From: JAAFJU01 sp043764895
GTDB lineage: Bacteria > Cyanobacteriota > Cyanobacteriia > Leptolyngbyales > Leptolyngbyaceae
Direction: 5' to 3'
Assembly: GCA_043764895.1 (NCBI GenBank)
Contig: JAYUJY010000194.1
Coordinates: 61,631 to 125,630, forward strand
Length of the DNA: 64,000 bases
Below the pieces are notes generated by a model. The model worked only from the letters and a program-made list of their open reading frames with translations, was not told the DNA's origin and made no database searches. The position numbers and the translations under genes are program-made. Below, in pieces: positions 26,959 to 35,889 of this stretch. The number at the start of each line of letters is the position of its first letter. The stretch's first letter is position 1.

Positions 26959-28320
26959 ATGGATGATGAAGTCGTTATTTCACTTTCAAACGTATCGAAA
27001 TGCTTTCGGCGTTATGGAAAGCCCATCGATCGTCTGAAGGAACTTATCGTACCCACCAACCGATATGCTGAGGATTTCTGGGCATTAAAAGACATCACTC
27101 TCGATATCCGTCGCGGCGAAACACTGGGAGTGATTGGACAAAATGGATCTGGAAAAAGTACGTTACTCCAGATTATTGCGGGAACATTGCAACCCACTAG
27201 TGGGACCGTATCAGTTAAAGGAAGAGTTTCAGCACTTCTAGAGTTGGGGAGTGGATTTAACCCGGAATTCACGGGTCGTCAAAACGTATTCTTTAATGCC
27301 CGAATTTTAGGTCTAAGTCAATCTGAAATTGAAAATAGATTTGATGAAATTGCAGCATTTGCAGACATTGGGAGCTTCATTGATCAACCTGTCAAATCTT
27401 ACTCTAGCGGAATGTTCGTTAGGTTAGCCTTTGCGGTTGCCATTCACGTTAATCCTCAGATATTTATTGTTGATGAGGCATTGGCTGTAGGAGATGTCAT
27501 CTTTCAGCACCAGTGCATGAAAAAGATTCATGAATTAATGGAATCTGGTGTGACCACTCTATTTGTTTCGCATGATGCTGGAGCAGTAAAAGCTTTGTGT
27601 AATCGAAGTCTTATGATTCATGAAGGGAAGCAATATTTAGTGGGAAACCCTGATCATGTGATCATCGAATATCTCAAGAAAATGACAGCCTTAGAAAATG
27701 AAAGATACCCTTCTAAGAATTCAGGTAAACTTTCTGACTTAGATCCTTCAGATCCAGAACCTTTAGATTGGCCTCATAGTTCAAAAAATTTAGTCAGTAG
27801 TAGAGAGCAGATTTTAAGACAGTCTAAGACAATTTTAAAACTGGAAAATCATGATAGCAGACGAGGAAGTGATACAGCAGAGATTATCGGATTAGCACTA
27901 TTCAATGAAAACGATGAGTGGTCAGGAATCACACCTATATTTCAATTTGATGAGAAAGTACGACTCGTCATAAAAATTCGTGCAAATACGTCCTTGAAAT
28001 CGGTCATTCTTGGATTTTTCCTGAGAGACAAAAATGGCTATGAAATCATAGGTAGTAATACCTGTGAAGAAGGACATGAATTAGAAAACCTAAAGGCATT
28101 AGAGGAAATTGATATCATATTTGAATTTAATCTGCCCATTAAGCCAGGCTCCTATAGCCTGACTGCTGCGATCGCTGAAAACTATCTTGCTGGAACTTCA
28201 AATTGGCTTGATAATATTCTTATCTTACAAGTCATGCCTCCTCAAGATGGAAAGAATGTCTTTGGAGCAATGTATATCCCTATGGCTGTGGAGATCAATC
28301 GAGCTAGTCTTAAAGATTGA
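26959..28320 (+). CDS. ABC polysaccharide exporter ATPase with C-terminal glycan-binding domain (Wzt-like)
   Basis: A protein of 453 residues from the ATG at 26959, chosen because GGAGAAGGAA lies at 26941-26950; an earlier ATG at 26920 has no such site. The ATPase domain shows Walker A GQNGSGKST (60-68), signature YSSGM (148-152), Walker B IFIVDEA and the H-loop VSHD. A linker of about 60 residues leads to a C-terminal beta-sandwich-like domain (about 290-453: RLVIKIRANTSLKSVILGFF, PGSYSLTAAIAENY). This matches the Wzt carbohydrate-binding domain that recognises the capped end of the glycan before export. It pairs with the preceding permease. From here the DNA becomes AT-rich. Confidence 0.9.
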   Translation: MDDEVVISLSNVSKCFRRYGKPIDRLKELIVPTNRYAEDFWALKDITLDIRRGETLGVIGQNGSGKSTLLQIIAGTLQPTSGTVSVKGRVSALLELGSGFNPEFTGRQNVFFNARILGLSQSEIENRFDEIAAFADIGSFIDQPVKSYSSGMFVRLAFAVAIHVNPQIFIVDEALAVGDVIFQHQCMKKIHELMESGVTTLFVSHDAGAVKALCNRSLMIHEGKQYLVGNPDHVIIEYLKKMTALENERYPSKNSGKLSDLDPSDPEPLDWPHSSKNLVSSREQILRQSKTILKLENHDSRRGSDTAEIIGLALFNENDEWSGITPIFQFDEKVRLVIKIRANTSLKSVILGFFLRDKNGYEIIGSNTCEEGHELENLKALEEIDIIFEFNLPIKPGSYSLTAAIAENYLAGTSNWLDNILILQVMPPQDGKNVFGAMYIPMAVEINRASLKD

Positions 28321-28404
28321 CTATGATAAACCTGACCCTGCCATAATTTCAAATATAATGATGTAGAGTTTTAACATTTAGTAGAGCGATTAACACTCAA
28401 GAAA

Positions 28405-29535
28405 ATGCTTCCTGAAAAACTTGATTTTAAGAACTATCCTAATCTCACTCACTCCGAGTTAACTAATTTGGATGAAAATAACAGTCTTCGCAAGCAGCTA
28501 AATTTCATCGGAAACGGTAAGCGCGTCTTAGAGTTCGGATGTGCCACAGGATACTTCTCACAATTACTTAGAAAAGCAGAATGTGAAGTGGTTGGCATTG
28601 AGATAAACCCTGATGCTGCTAAGCTGGCTAGTGAATTTTGTGAACAAGTAATTGTTGCAGACCTAGACTACGTTTCTATTTTAGATGTCTTAGGTGGTCA
28701 GGATTTTGATGTCGCTGTTTTTGGGGATGTTTTAGAGCATCTTCGTGATCCATGGGCATTACTTAGAGAAGTTAGAGCTATTCTGAGACCAAGTGGTTAC
28801 GTTGTAGCTTCAATTCCGAATATCGCTCATGGTGCAGTCCGCTTAAGCTTACTTCAAGGGGAATTTAATTATTCTGAGCTAGGGATTTTAGATAACACTC
28901 ATCTAAGATTTTTTACTCGAAAAACTGTGTATGAGTTGTTTGACAAAGCAGATTACGAAATTGAGGCAATTGATCGAACAATTATTCCAATTTTTTCAGG
29001 CTCTAACTGCATACCAACATTTAATCGGAATGAACTTAGTGAAGTAATTCTTCATCAGGTTGAATCAGCAGAAGATAGCGATACCTTACAATTTGTAGTT
29101 CGTGCCTTTCCAAAGTCGGTAAATACAAAATTTGATATTCTTAGAACTCGGCATGTAGAAGTCTTAGATTTAAATTTTTATTTACAGGCTGAATTAGATG
29201 AATGTAAGAGTGACCTAGAAGAAGCCTGCATTGAAAATATACAGCTCAAAATCGATATAGAAAACTGTCAAAGGATACTAGAGCAGACCTGCACTGAGCT
29301 TTCTGAGACTCAAGCCCAACACCAGAATATTCAGGATGAGATCCAGGCAGTTCAAGCTAATCTCCGTCAATCTGAACATCGTCATCATCAAGTAGAAACT
29401 TCTCTTACCTATCAGATTGCTCTACAGAGCTTGGAATACGAGGGCATCGTTAATTCTATGAAAAAGACTAGGATCTGGAGAATACATAATCTTATTTTGC
29501 GAATTAAAGCAAAAATCAAGGCGATCGTATCCTGA
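28405..29535 (+). CDS. SAM-dependent methyltransferase with C-terminal coiled coil
   Basis: A protein of 376 residues. The N-terminal half is a class I methyltransferase: VLEFGCATGYFSQLL (motif I), VVGIEIN (acidic post-I) and DVAVFGDVLEHLRDPWALL. About 130 residues of predicted coiled coil follow (AELDECKSDLEEACIENIQL, ELSETQAQHQNIQDEIQAVQ). The end is a short basic motif, MKKTRIWRIHNLILRIKAKIK, related to motifs in two neighbours. Methyltransferases with coiled coils next to Wzm/Wzt often cap O-polysaccharides and set chain length, as WbdD does. That would suit the Wzt-like binding domain encoded just upstream. The substrate is not shown by sequence. Confidence 0.8.
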   Translation: MLPEKLDFKNYPNLTHSELTNLDENNSLRKQLNFIGNGKRVLEFGCATGYFSQLLRKAECEVVGIEINPDAAKLASEFCEQVIVADLDYVSILDVLGGQDFDVAVFGDVLEHLRDPWALLREVRAILRPSGYVVASIPNIAHGAVRLSLLQGEFNYSELGILDNTHLRFFTRKTVYELFDKADYEIEAIDRTIIPIFSGSNCIPTFNRNELSEVILHQVESAEDSDTLQFVVRAFPKSVNTKFDILRTRHVEVLDLNFYLQAELDECKSDLEEACIENIQLKIDIENCQRILEQTCTELSETQAQHQNIQDEIQAVQANLRQSEHRHHQVETSLTYQIALQSLEYEGIVNSMKKTRIWRIHNLILRIKAKIKAIVS

Positions 29536-29605
29536 TTTCATAGCTGAATGCATCTACCTTTAATTTTTATTATCGGGTATGAAGCGGTAAGAGCAAAAAT
29601 CTGTA

Positions 29606-29632
29606 TTGATGTGTGCCTTAGCGAAGTATAAT
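29606..29632 (+). promoter_or_regulatory. Candidate promoter before the tandem GT2 gene
   Basis: TATAAT (29627-29632) with a weak TTGATG (29606-29611) at a short 15-base spacing, in the 174-nt gap before the next gene. The -10 match is perfect and the -35 spacing poor. Confidence 0.35.
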
Positions 29633-29709
29633 ACTATCGGTTTAACTCGTTACTAGCGTCTTAAACGTAGTCCATTATATGAACTTAGCAAACCTGTGCG
29701 GATTAGATC

Positions 29710-31656
29710 ATGAATGAAGAAATAAGAGTTCAACTAGCTGAGGTGCAAAAAAGTCTACTTCATGCAAGTGCTCACATTGAGTGGATGGAAACTAGTAAGT
29801 TTTGGAAGCTACGAAAGCTGTGGTGCAAGCTTCGTAGTAAACTAAAGCATGTCTATCGGCGATCGACTCGCCTAACAGATCCAGAATTCTTATCAGTTTT
29901 ACGCTCTCCCTTTTTAAGTGACTACTCAATTTGGCAACATCACAACACCCCGCGTTCAACTGACCTTCAGAGGATGACCGAGACTGTCGAAGTATTTCCA
30001 TCAAAACCTCTCATTAGTATCCTTCTTCCAGTGTATAATCCGCCCCAAAAGTTTCTAGAAGAAGCTATTGAATCGGTCATAAATCAAGTTTATCCCTATT
30101 GGGAACTCTGCATTGCCGATGACGCGTCAACGTTGCTCTATGTCAAAAAGACCTTGGAGCATTATAGAAGCCGTGATCCCCGAATTAAAGTTGTTTATCG
30201 AGAGGAAAACGGCCACATCTCCAACTGCTCCAACTCAGCATTGGAGATAGCCTGTGGGGACTATGTTAGCTTGTTGGACCATGATGATGTGATGACTCCT
30301 GACGCCCTTTATGAAATTGTTCTACTTATTAATCGACGTCCAGAAGCAGATATGATTTATTCTGACGAGGACAAAATAAATAGTCAAGGCCTATTAGATG
30401 CGCCATATTTCAAACCAAACTGGTGTCCAGATTTTTTTCTATCTCAGATGTATACTTGCCATCTCAGTACTTATCGGCGCTCTATCTTAGATGAAATTGG
30501 TGGATTTAGAGTGGGTTATGAAGGGAGTCAAGATTATGATTTAGTTTTAAGATTCACTGAAAAAACAACAAACATTTTTCACATCCCTAAGATTCTGTAT
30601 CACTGGCGAATTCATCCAGAGTCAGCAGCTAGCGGATCTGCCGCTAAACCCTATGCCTATATTGCAGCAGAAAAGGCCATCGCAGATGCTCTTCAACGTC
30701 GGGGTGAGTCAGGCATCGTAAGTGGAGTTCCGAAGTTATTGGGTCATTATGTTATTCGATACGAAGTTTCAGTGGCTGATTTAGTCACTATCATTATTCC
30801 GACGCGGGATCTTGCTGTCGTCTTAGATAAGTGCCTGAATTCCATCTTTAATTTGACTAATTATCAAAATTATGAGGTGATTGTGGTAGACAATGGTAGT
30901 GTTGAATATGAGACATTTGAAGTATTCTCACGCTGGGAAAAAGTAGAGCCTTCAAGATTTAGAGTTGTTCAGAACCACATTCCATTCAATTATTCAGAAT
31001 TAAATAATGCCGCCGCTGCAATGTCTGAGGGCAAATATTTACTATTTTTGAATAATGACACTGAGGTAATTCATCCAGACTGGCTTTGTGCCATGGTCGA
31101 ACAAGCACAACGATCGAGTATTGGAGCGGTCGGGGTTAAGCTTCTCTATTCAAACCATCTAATCCAACATGCTGGCATTATTTTGGGGGCTAATGGATTT
31201 ATTGGTCATAGCCATAAGGAATTCCACAGAGATGACCCAGGTTATTTTGGGAGGTTGGGCGTCACAAGTAATTATTCAGCGGTCACGGGTGCTTGCTTAA
31301 TGTGCCGGAGAGAGATTTTTGAGAGTGTTGGCGGATTCGACGAGAATCTTGCGATTGCATACAATGATGTTGATTTATGCTTCAAATTTTTGGATAAAGG
31401 ATACCGAAATATTTATTTAGCTCATGTTGAGCTTTATCATCATGAGTCTATTAGTCGAGGTTCTGATAAAACCTACGAAAAGCACAAACGACTCACAAAA
31501 GAACGGGATTACTTGGAAGAAAAATGGAGTGAGTTACTTAAACATGATGCTTGCTACAGTCCAAATCTTGCTCAGAATCGAGAAGATTTCAGTATAAAAT
31601 CGATCGAACCTAGCGCGGTTAATAAAGGCTATACGTCGAAGCCATCGTACCATTGA
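29710..31656 (+). CDS. Tandem-domain GT2 glycosyltransferase
   Basis: A cytoplasmic or membrane-associated enzyme of 648 residues with two GT-A glycosyltransferase domains. The first (about 101-340) has ISILLPVYNPP, CIADDAS, LLDHDD and MIYSDEDK. The second (about 357-600) has TIIIPTRDL, VIVVDNGS, LFLNNDTEV and NDVDLCFKFLDKGY. Two such domains can add two different sugars to a growing glycan. The N-terminus carries METSKFWKLRKLW, a short basic-aromatic motif also found at the ends of both neighbouring methyltransferases. A close paralogue lies at 37885-39666. AT-rich codon use matches the surrounding island. Donor sugars are unknown. Confidence 0.87.
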   Translation: MNEEIRVQLAEVQKSLLHASAHIEWMETSKFWKLRKLWCKLRSKLKHVYRRSTRLTDPEFLSVLRSPFLSDYSIWQHHNTPRSTDLQRMTETVEVFPSKPLISILLPVYNPPQKFLEEAIESVINQVYPYWELCIADDASTLLYVKKTLEHYRSRDPRIKVVYREENGHISNCSNSALEIACGDYVSLLDHDDVMTPDALYEIVLLINRRPEADMIYSDEDKINSQGLLDAPYFKPNWCPDFFLSQMYTCHLSTYRRSILDEIGGFRVGYEGSQDYDLVLRFTEKTTNIFHIPKILYHWRIHPESAASGSAAKPYAYIAAEKAIADALQRRGESGIVSGVPKLLGHYVIRYEVSVADLVTIIIPTRDLAVVLDKCLNSIFNLTNYQNYEVIVVDNGSVEYETFEVFSRWEKVEPSRFRVVQNHIPFNYSELNNAAAAMSEGKYLLFLNNDTEVIHPDWLCAMVEQAQRSSIGAVGVKLLYSNHLIQHAGIILGANGFIGHSHKEFHRDDPGYFGRLGVTSNYSAVTGACLMCRREIFESVGGFDENLAIAYNDVDLCFKFLDKGYRNIYLAHVELYHHESISRGSDKTYEKHKRLTKERDYLEEKWSELLKHDACYSPNLAQNREDFSIKSIEPSAVNKGYTSKPSYH

Positions 31657-31664
31657 GGACTATT

Positions 31665-32651
31665 ATGAAAACACGCAATGATAAGATTTTAAGCAACATA
31701 GATTATAGAAATACGATCGGCTTAGAGATTGGGGCATTGGCCAATCCAATCGTTACTCCAGATGTGGGGAATATCCGATATGTAGACCATGCTAGTACTG
31801 ATATACTCAGAGAAAAGTACTCAAAGGATAGCAGTATTGATACAGATAAAATTGTTGATGTTGACTATATTTGGGGAGAGCGGTCCCTAATTGAGCTAAC
31901 CCAAGAAGAAGCTCCTTTCGACTACCTGATCGCATGTCATGTAATTGAACATGTCCCCAATCTGATTGGTTGGCTGAAAGATATTAATAGTATTCTGAAG
32001 CCTGGAGGTGTTATTTCTCTCGCAATTCCAGATAAATACCAATGCTTTGATTACAATCGCGACATCACGCAATTGGGTGATGTTCTGGAATCGTATCTTA
32101 ACGATCGTCGCAAACCTACATCTCGGCAGATTTTTGATTATCTTTCACGCGTGATTCATTGGGATCAGAAAATTTCTTGGGCTGGTCCTATTGAAGGTCT
32201 ATCTGACCTTACAAATCTATACTCACTGACGACTGCTTGGGACATCACACAAGCCACCTTTAAATCAAACGAATATTATGATGTTCATTGCTGGGTATTC
32301 ACACCCTACTCATTCTTTAAACTTTTGGAAGGGATCGCTGAGCTTGGACTTCTTAAGTTTGAACCGATAAGTTTCTACCCTACGACAGGATGTGAGTTCT
32401 TTGTAACGCTAAAGACAGTTGATTCTATTTCTCCTAAGAAAATTAAAGAATTTTATTCCTCCCAGATATCCAAAGACCCGAATCACATTCCTTCTGAAAA
32501 ACTCTCTATCTCAAATGATGCTCTAATTTGCGAAGTTACTTTCCTAAAAAGGCAAATTACATTAATGAAGAATACCAAATTTTGGAAGATGAGAACATTA
32601 TGGTTAAGAATAAAGCGTCATCTAAAGCTAATATCAGAGAATACTGATTGA
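31665..32651 (+). CDS. SAM-dependent methyltransferase with C-terminal FWK motif
   Basis: A protein of 328 residues from the ATG at 31665, supported by GAGGA at 31655-31659; an upstream TTG would overlap the previous stop. The pattern GLEIGALANPIVTPD, then FDYLIACHVIEHVPNLIGWL and ILKPGGVISLAIPDK is a class I methyltransferase of the kind found in O-antigen and glycan loci. The C-terminal tail (LMKNTKFWKMRTLWLRIKRH) repeats the motif seen at the N-terminus of the preceding glycosyltransferase. Tight spacing suggests co-translation with that gene. It probably modifies a sugar or glycan intermediate. No closer specificity can be given. Confidence 0.8.
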   Translation: MKTRNDKILSNIDYRNTIGLEIGALANPIVTPDVGNIRYVDHASTDILREKYSKDSSIDTDKIVDVDYIWGERSLIELTQEEAPFDYLIACHVIEHVPNLIGWLKDINSILKPGGVISLAIPDKYQCFDYNRDITQLGDVLESYLNDRRKPTSRQIFDYLSRVIHWDQKISWAGPIEGLSDLTNLYSLTTAWDITQATFKSNEYYDVHCWVFTPYSFFKLLEGIAELGLLKFEPISFYPTTGCEFFVTLKTVDSISPKKIKEFYSSQISKDPNHIPSEKLSISNDALICEVTFLKRQITLMKNTKFWKMRTLWLRIKRHLKLISENTD

Positions 32652-32778
32652 ACCATTTTCACAACAGCGGCACTATCCGATTTTCATACTAGAATGGTTT
32701 TGACAGCAAGAATGGAATACGGATTTAGGCTCGTAAATTGGCAGGTACTCAGAATACTGTATTCCTCTTTTAAACTCA

Positions 32779-33768
32779 ATGCAGACTCCTTACTATCGTA
32801 TAACGATTTTGCTTCCTGTTCATAATGAAGAACATAACTTAGAGCGTCTAATAAAAGAGATTGATTATAATTTTAATAATGAAAAAAATATCTCTGATGC
32901 ACCATTTATAATCTTCATCGACGATGGCAGTACGGACCGATCGCGTGAAGTAATTCAGAATATTATTCATCTTAGAGGTCGTGGCCTGTATTTAGGTCTT
33001 TCGCGCAACTTTGGGCATCAGGCTGCTGTTATGGCTGGTATCAGAAATACTCCTCCAGAATCTATTGTTTTAGTCATGGACTCAGATGGACAGGACCCAC
33101 CCCATATTGGGATAAAGCTTATTAACGAAATTCATGCAGGAATGGATGTTGCTTATGGCGTTAGGAAAGAAAGAATGGGTAGTAGTCCCATCAAACGATT
33201 TGCATACTGGAGTTTTTACCGACTCTTATCAACACTAACTCAAGTAGAGATACCACTTGATGCGGGAGACTTTTGCGCATATTCTTCGCAAGCGATAATA
33301 CAGATATCGAAGATATCAGAGCAACATCCTTACATTAGAGGACTAAGAGCATGGCTGGGTATGAAACAAGTCGGCATTCAATATAATCGTCCAGATCGAT
33401 ATGGAGGTGACACAAGCTACGATCTAGATAAGTTAATCAAGCTTGCTTTAGATGGAATTATCGGGTTTTCTCTCAAACCGTTGCGCCTTTCATTGATTAT
33501 TGGGGCACTAATTTTTGTTGTTTGCCTATTCTTAAGCATAATTTATTTAATTATTTATCTATTCAACATCTCTTTTTTTGGGATGTATCCCCGTGCTGCG
33601 CCTGGATTTACAACATTAATTCTAGCTGTCCTGATGTCAAGTGGCTTACAGATGATGATGCTTGGAATTCTGGGAGAATATTTAGGACGAGTCTTTGAAC
33701 AAGTTAAAGACAGGCCGTTATTTATCATTTCAGAACGATTCGGTGATATTAATTCCCATCACATTTAG
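32779..33768 (+). CDS. GT2 polyprenyl-phosphate sugar transferase (GtrB/DPM1 type)
   Basis: A protein of 329 residues. A GT-A domain (ITILLPVHNEEHNL, FIDDGSTDRS, VMDSDGQDPP with the DxD motif, SRNFGHQAAVMAGI) is followed by two C-terminal membrane helices (LSLIIGALIFVVCLFLSIIY and TTLILAVLMSSGLQMMMLGI) and a YLGRVFEQVKDRP tail. This is the layout of enzymes that load glucose, mannose or another sugar onto undecaprenyl phosphate for use by membrane glycosyltransferases. The multi-pass protein encoded at 35890-37869 could be such a user; that link is inference. AT-rich composition matches the island. Confidence 0.88.
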   Translation: MQTPYYRITILLPVHNEEHNLERLIKEIDYNFNNEKNISDAPFIIFIDDGSTDRSREVIQNIIHLRGRGLYLGLSRNFGHQAAVMAGIRNTPPESIVLVMDSDGQDPPHIGIKLINEIHAGMDVAYGVRKERMGSSPIKRFAYWSFYRLLSTLTQVEIPLDAGDFCAYSSQAIIQISKISEQHPYIRGLRAWLGMKQVGIQYNRPDRYGGDTSYDLDKLIKLALDGIIGFSLKPLRLSLIIGALIFVVCLFLSIIYLIIYLFNISFFGMYPRAAPGFTTLILAVLMSSGLQMMMLGILGEYLGRVFEQVKDRPLFIISERFGDINSHHI

Positions 33769-33907
33769 CTTGCTATAGCCAAATTTCTCATGGCATCAAA
33801 GTTTAACTTAAACTAAAATAGTGCTTAAATTATCTAATAAAACAGATCCTATTGAAAGTAAAAATAAACTTTATATTTTAGCCCATCTCTTAATCTAATA
33901 AGACAAT

Positions 33908-33937
33908 TTGCGTCAATAACATACATTAAGCTACTAT
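33908..33937 (+). promoter_or_regulatory. Weak candidate promoter in AT-rich gap
   Basis: TTGCGT (33908-33913), 18 bases, TACTAT (33932-33937) in the 214-nt gap before the methyltransferase gene. AT-rich sequence gives many chance matches, so confidence is low. The rest of the gap shows no gene or hairpin. Confidence 0.22.
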
Positions 33938-33982
33938 GGTATCTATCAGTCATTTAGATTAGGATTCTGAGTATTTGGTAAT

Positions 33983-34759
33983 ATGGAAGTCCTTAATGAA
34001 ATCCATTTTTTGAACGAGCCATTGCCTGTAAGCATGGCAGACGAATGGTTTGTTCATGGTACTGCTGACCATTTCTGGGTAATGCACAGGAACCTCCTGA
34101 TTGCCACTAAATTTTCTCACTGTATTAAATTAGCAGATAACATCGGAGAAATTGGTTGTGGAAGTGGATTAGTCTTAGATTTTATATCAAAAAAATTTAA
34201 CAAACACGTTGATGGATTTGAGCTTAATCTTAAAGCTTTAAAGCTTTGCCCTAAAGTCAGCGGTTCACTATACATCTATGACGTTCTTCGTCGCCAAGAA
34301 GAACTCTTAGGAAAGTATAATTTCTTGATAATAATGGACGTCCTAGAACACATTGAAAATGAACATGAATTTCTATCTGCTGTAAGTGATCATATCTCAC
34401 CTATGGGGTATTTACTCGTAGGTGTTCCCATGAGGCAGCATCTTTACTCTGCCTACGATCGTGCGGATGGGCATTATCGGCGCTATAGTCAAGAGTATTT
34501 AAAATTAGTAGTTGAGTCTTCTGGATTCGATATTGTTGATGTTGTTCAGTGGGGACATGCGTATCTCCCGTTACTTTTGCTTCGGAAATTGATTCTTGGA
34601 AGTAGAGTAACTGGTGATCAAGCCATCAAACAAGGATTTGCAATTTCTCCAATAATGAATAAACTGTTGGGTTTGCTCAAGTATTTAGATCACGTTCCAT
34701 TTTTTAATATAACAGGGTCTTCTTCTATGATTTTGGCTAGAAAGAAAATAAATACGTAA
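33983..34759 (+). CDS. Class I SAM-dependent methyltransferase
   Basis: A protein of 258 residues. NIGEIGCGSGLVLDFISK is motif I, VDGFELNLKAL the acidic loop and YNFLIIMDVLEHIENEHEFL the post-II segment; YLLVGVPMRQHLYSAYDRADGHYRRYS is typical of methyltransferases acting on lipids, quinones or sugars in glycan clusters. The stop overlaps the start of the acyltransferase gene by one base (TAATG), so the two are probably translated together and may modify the same molecule. The substrate is not readable. AT-rich like its neighbours. Confidence 0.8.
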   Translation: MEVLNEIHFLNEPLPVSMADEWFVHGTADHFWVMHRNLLIATKFSHCIKLADNIGEIGCGSGLVLDFISKKFNKHVDGFELNLKALKLCPKVSGSLYIYDVLRRQEELLGKYNFLIIMDVLEHIENEHEFLSAVSDHISPMGYLLVGVPMRQHLYSAYDRADGHYRRYSQEYLKLVVESSGFDIVDVVQWGHAYLPLLLLRKLILGSRVTGDQAIKQGFAISPIMNKLLGLLKYLDHVPFFNITGSSSMILARKKINT

Positions 34760-35859
34760 TGAGAAATAATTCACTTGACTTAATTAGGCTTGTGGCTATT
34801 CTCCTAGTCCTCGGCAGACATGCAGATATATCAGTACCCAAAGATGATATTTTTGGAACTGCTTTTATGCACTATTGGGCACAAGGCGGATGGGTTGGGG
34901 TAGATATTTTCTTTGTCTTAAGTGGATTTTTGGTTTCTGGACTGATCTTTAGAGAATGGAAGACACATCATACGATTGACTTAAAAAGGTTTATTACTCG
35001 AAGATTTTTAAAGATATACCCGAGTTTTTTGATACTGATATTATCGACAATAATAATTTCGCAAAAGACTGTAGAGCCTGTGGCTATTAAATCTGTTCTA
35101 GTAGAATTATTTTTTTTTCAGAACTACTTCCCAGGTATCTGGAATCATACATGGTCACTTGCTGTAGAAGTTCATTTTTATTTAATTCTAATTTTAATGT
35201 GCAAACTACTTATTCATCTTAAAGATAGAGGGGGAAATCCATTTAAATATATCCCTCCCATCTTCCTTTTCATAGCATTACTCAGTTTATATTTTCGGGG
35301 ACAAGCTATAAATATTCAGCCTTCTACCTTCTATCAGAATTTTTTCCCAACCCATTTGCGATTGGACTCTTTGATGTTTGGAGTTCTGTTATCTTGGTTT
35401 TGGAACTTCAAAGATTTATCCTCATACCTTCAGAAACGATCTCTAAAACTTTTTTTAGTAATTTTAGGGTTTACCCTAATTACACCAGCATTTATTTTCC
35501 AACTTGATGTCACTCCTTGGATTTCTGTATATGGTGTGACACTCTTTTACGTCGGTGCTGGAATGATTATCTTAGGGTCTATAAATTCAAAAACTCTTTC
35601 CGAAGGTTTCTTTGCCAAAATTTCAAAGCTAGGATCCTATTCGTACTCAATATATATATGGCACATGATTGTAAGAGCATATCTAATACCTCAATTCTAT
35701 AAATTAGTTTCCCCATTTTACAGTTCTATATCTTGGCAAACTAATGTATTTCTCTACATCACAGGATCAATATTCTTCGGATTAGTAATGGCATATCTTG
35801 TTGAATACCCTATTCTAATAGCTAGAGATCGATACTTTTCCAACAAGAATTTTCAATAG
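34759..35859 (+). CDS. Membrane acyltransferase 3 family protein
   Basis: An integral membrane protein of 366 residues with about ten helices. The N-terminus NNSLDLIRLVAILLVLGRHA carries the conserved Arg10 and His21 of acyltransferase 3 (OafA type). HTWSLAVEVHFYL is the second signature, with the WSL-x-x-E pattern. Such enzymes move acetyl or other acyl groups onto sugars of surface glycans. Its start overlaps the preceding methyltransferase stop by one base, so the two are translationally coupled. There is no SGNH domain fused at the C-terminus, which resembles the short OafA variants. The acceptor is probably the glycan made by this locus. Confidence 0.88.
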   Translation: MRNNSLDLIRLVAILLVLGRHADISVPKDDIFGTAFMHYWAQGGWVGVDIFFVLSGFLVSGLIFREWKTHHTIDLKRFITRRFLKIYPSFLILILSTIIISQKTVEPVAIKSVLVELFFFQNYFPGIWNHTWSLAVEVHFYLILILMCKLLIHLKDRGGNPFKYIPPIFLFIALLSLYFRGQAINIQPSTFYQNFFPTHLRLDSLMFGVLLSWFWNFKDLSSYLQKRSLKLFLVILGFTLITPAFIFQLDVTPWISVYGVTLFYVGAGMIILGSINSKTLSEGFFAKISKLGSYSYSIYIWHMIVRAYLIPQFYKLVSPFYSSISWQTNVFLYITGSIFFGLVMAYLVEYPILIARDRYFSNKNFQ

Positions 35860-35889
35860 CCTATTTTCAAATAATAGATAGAATGAAGT

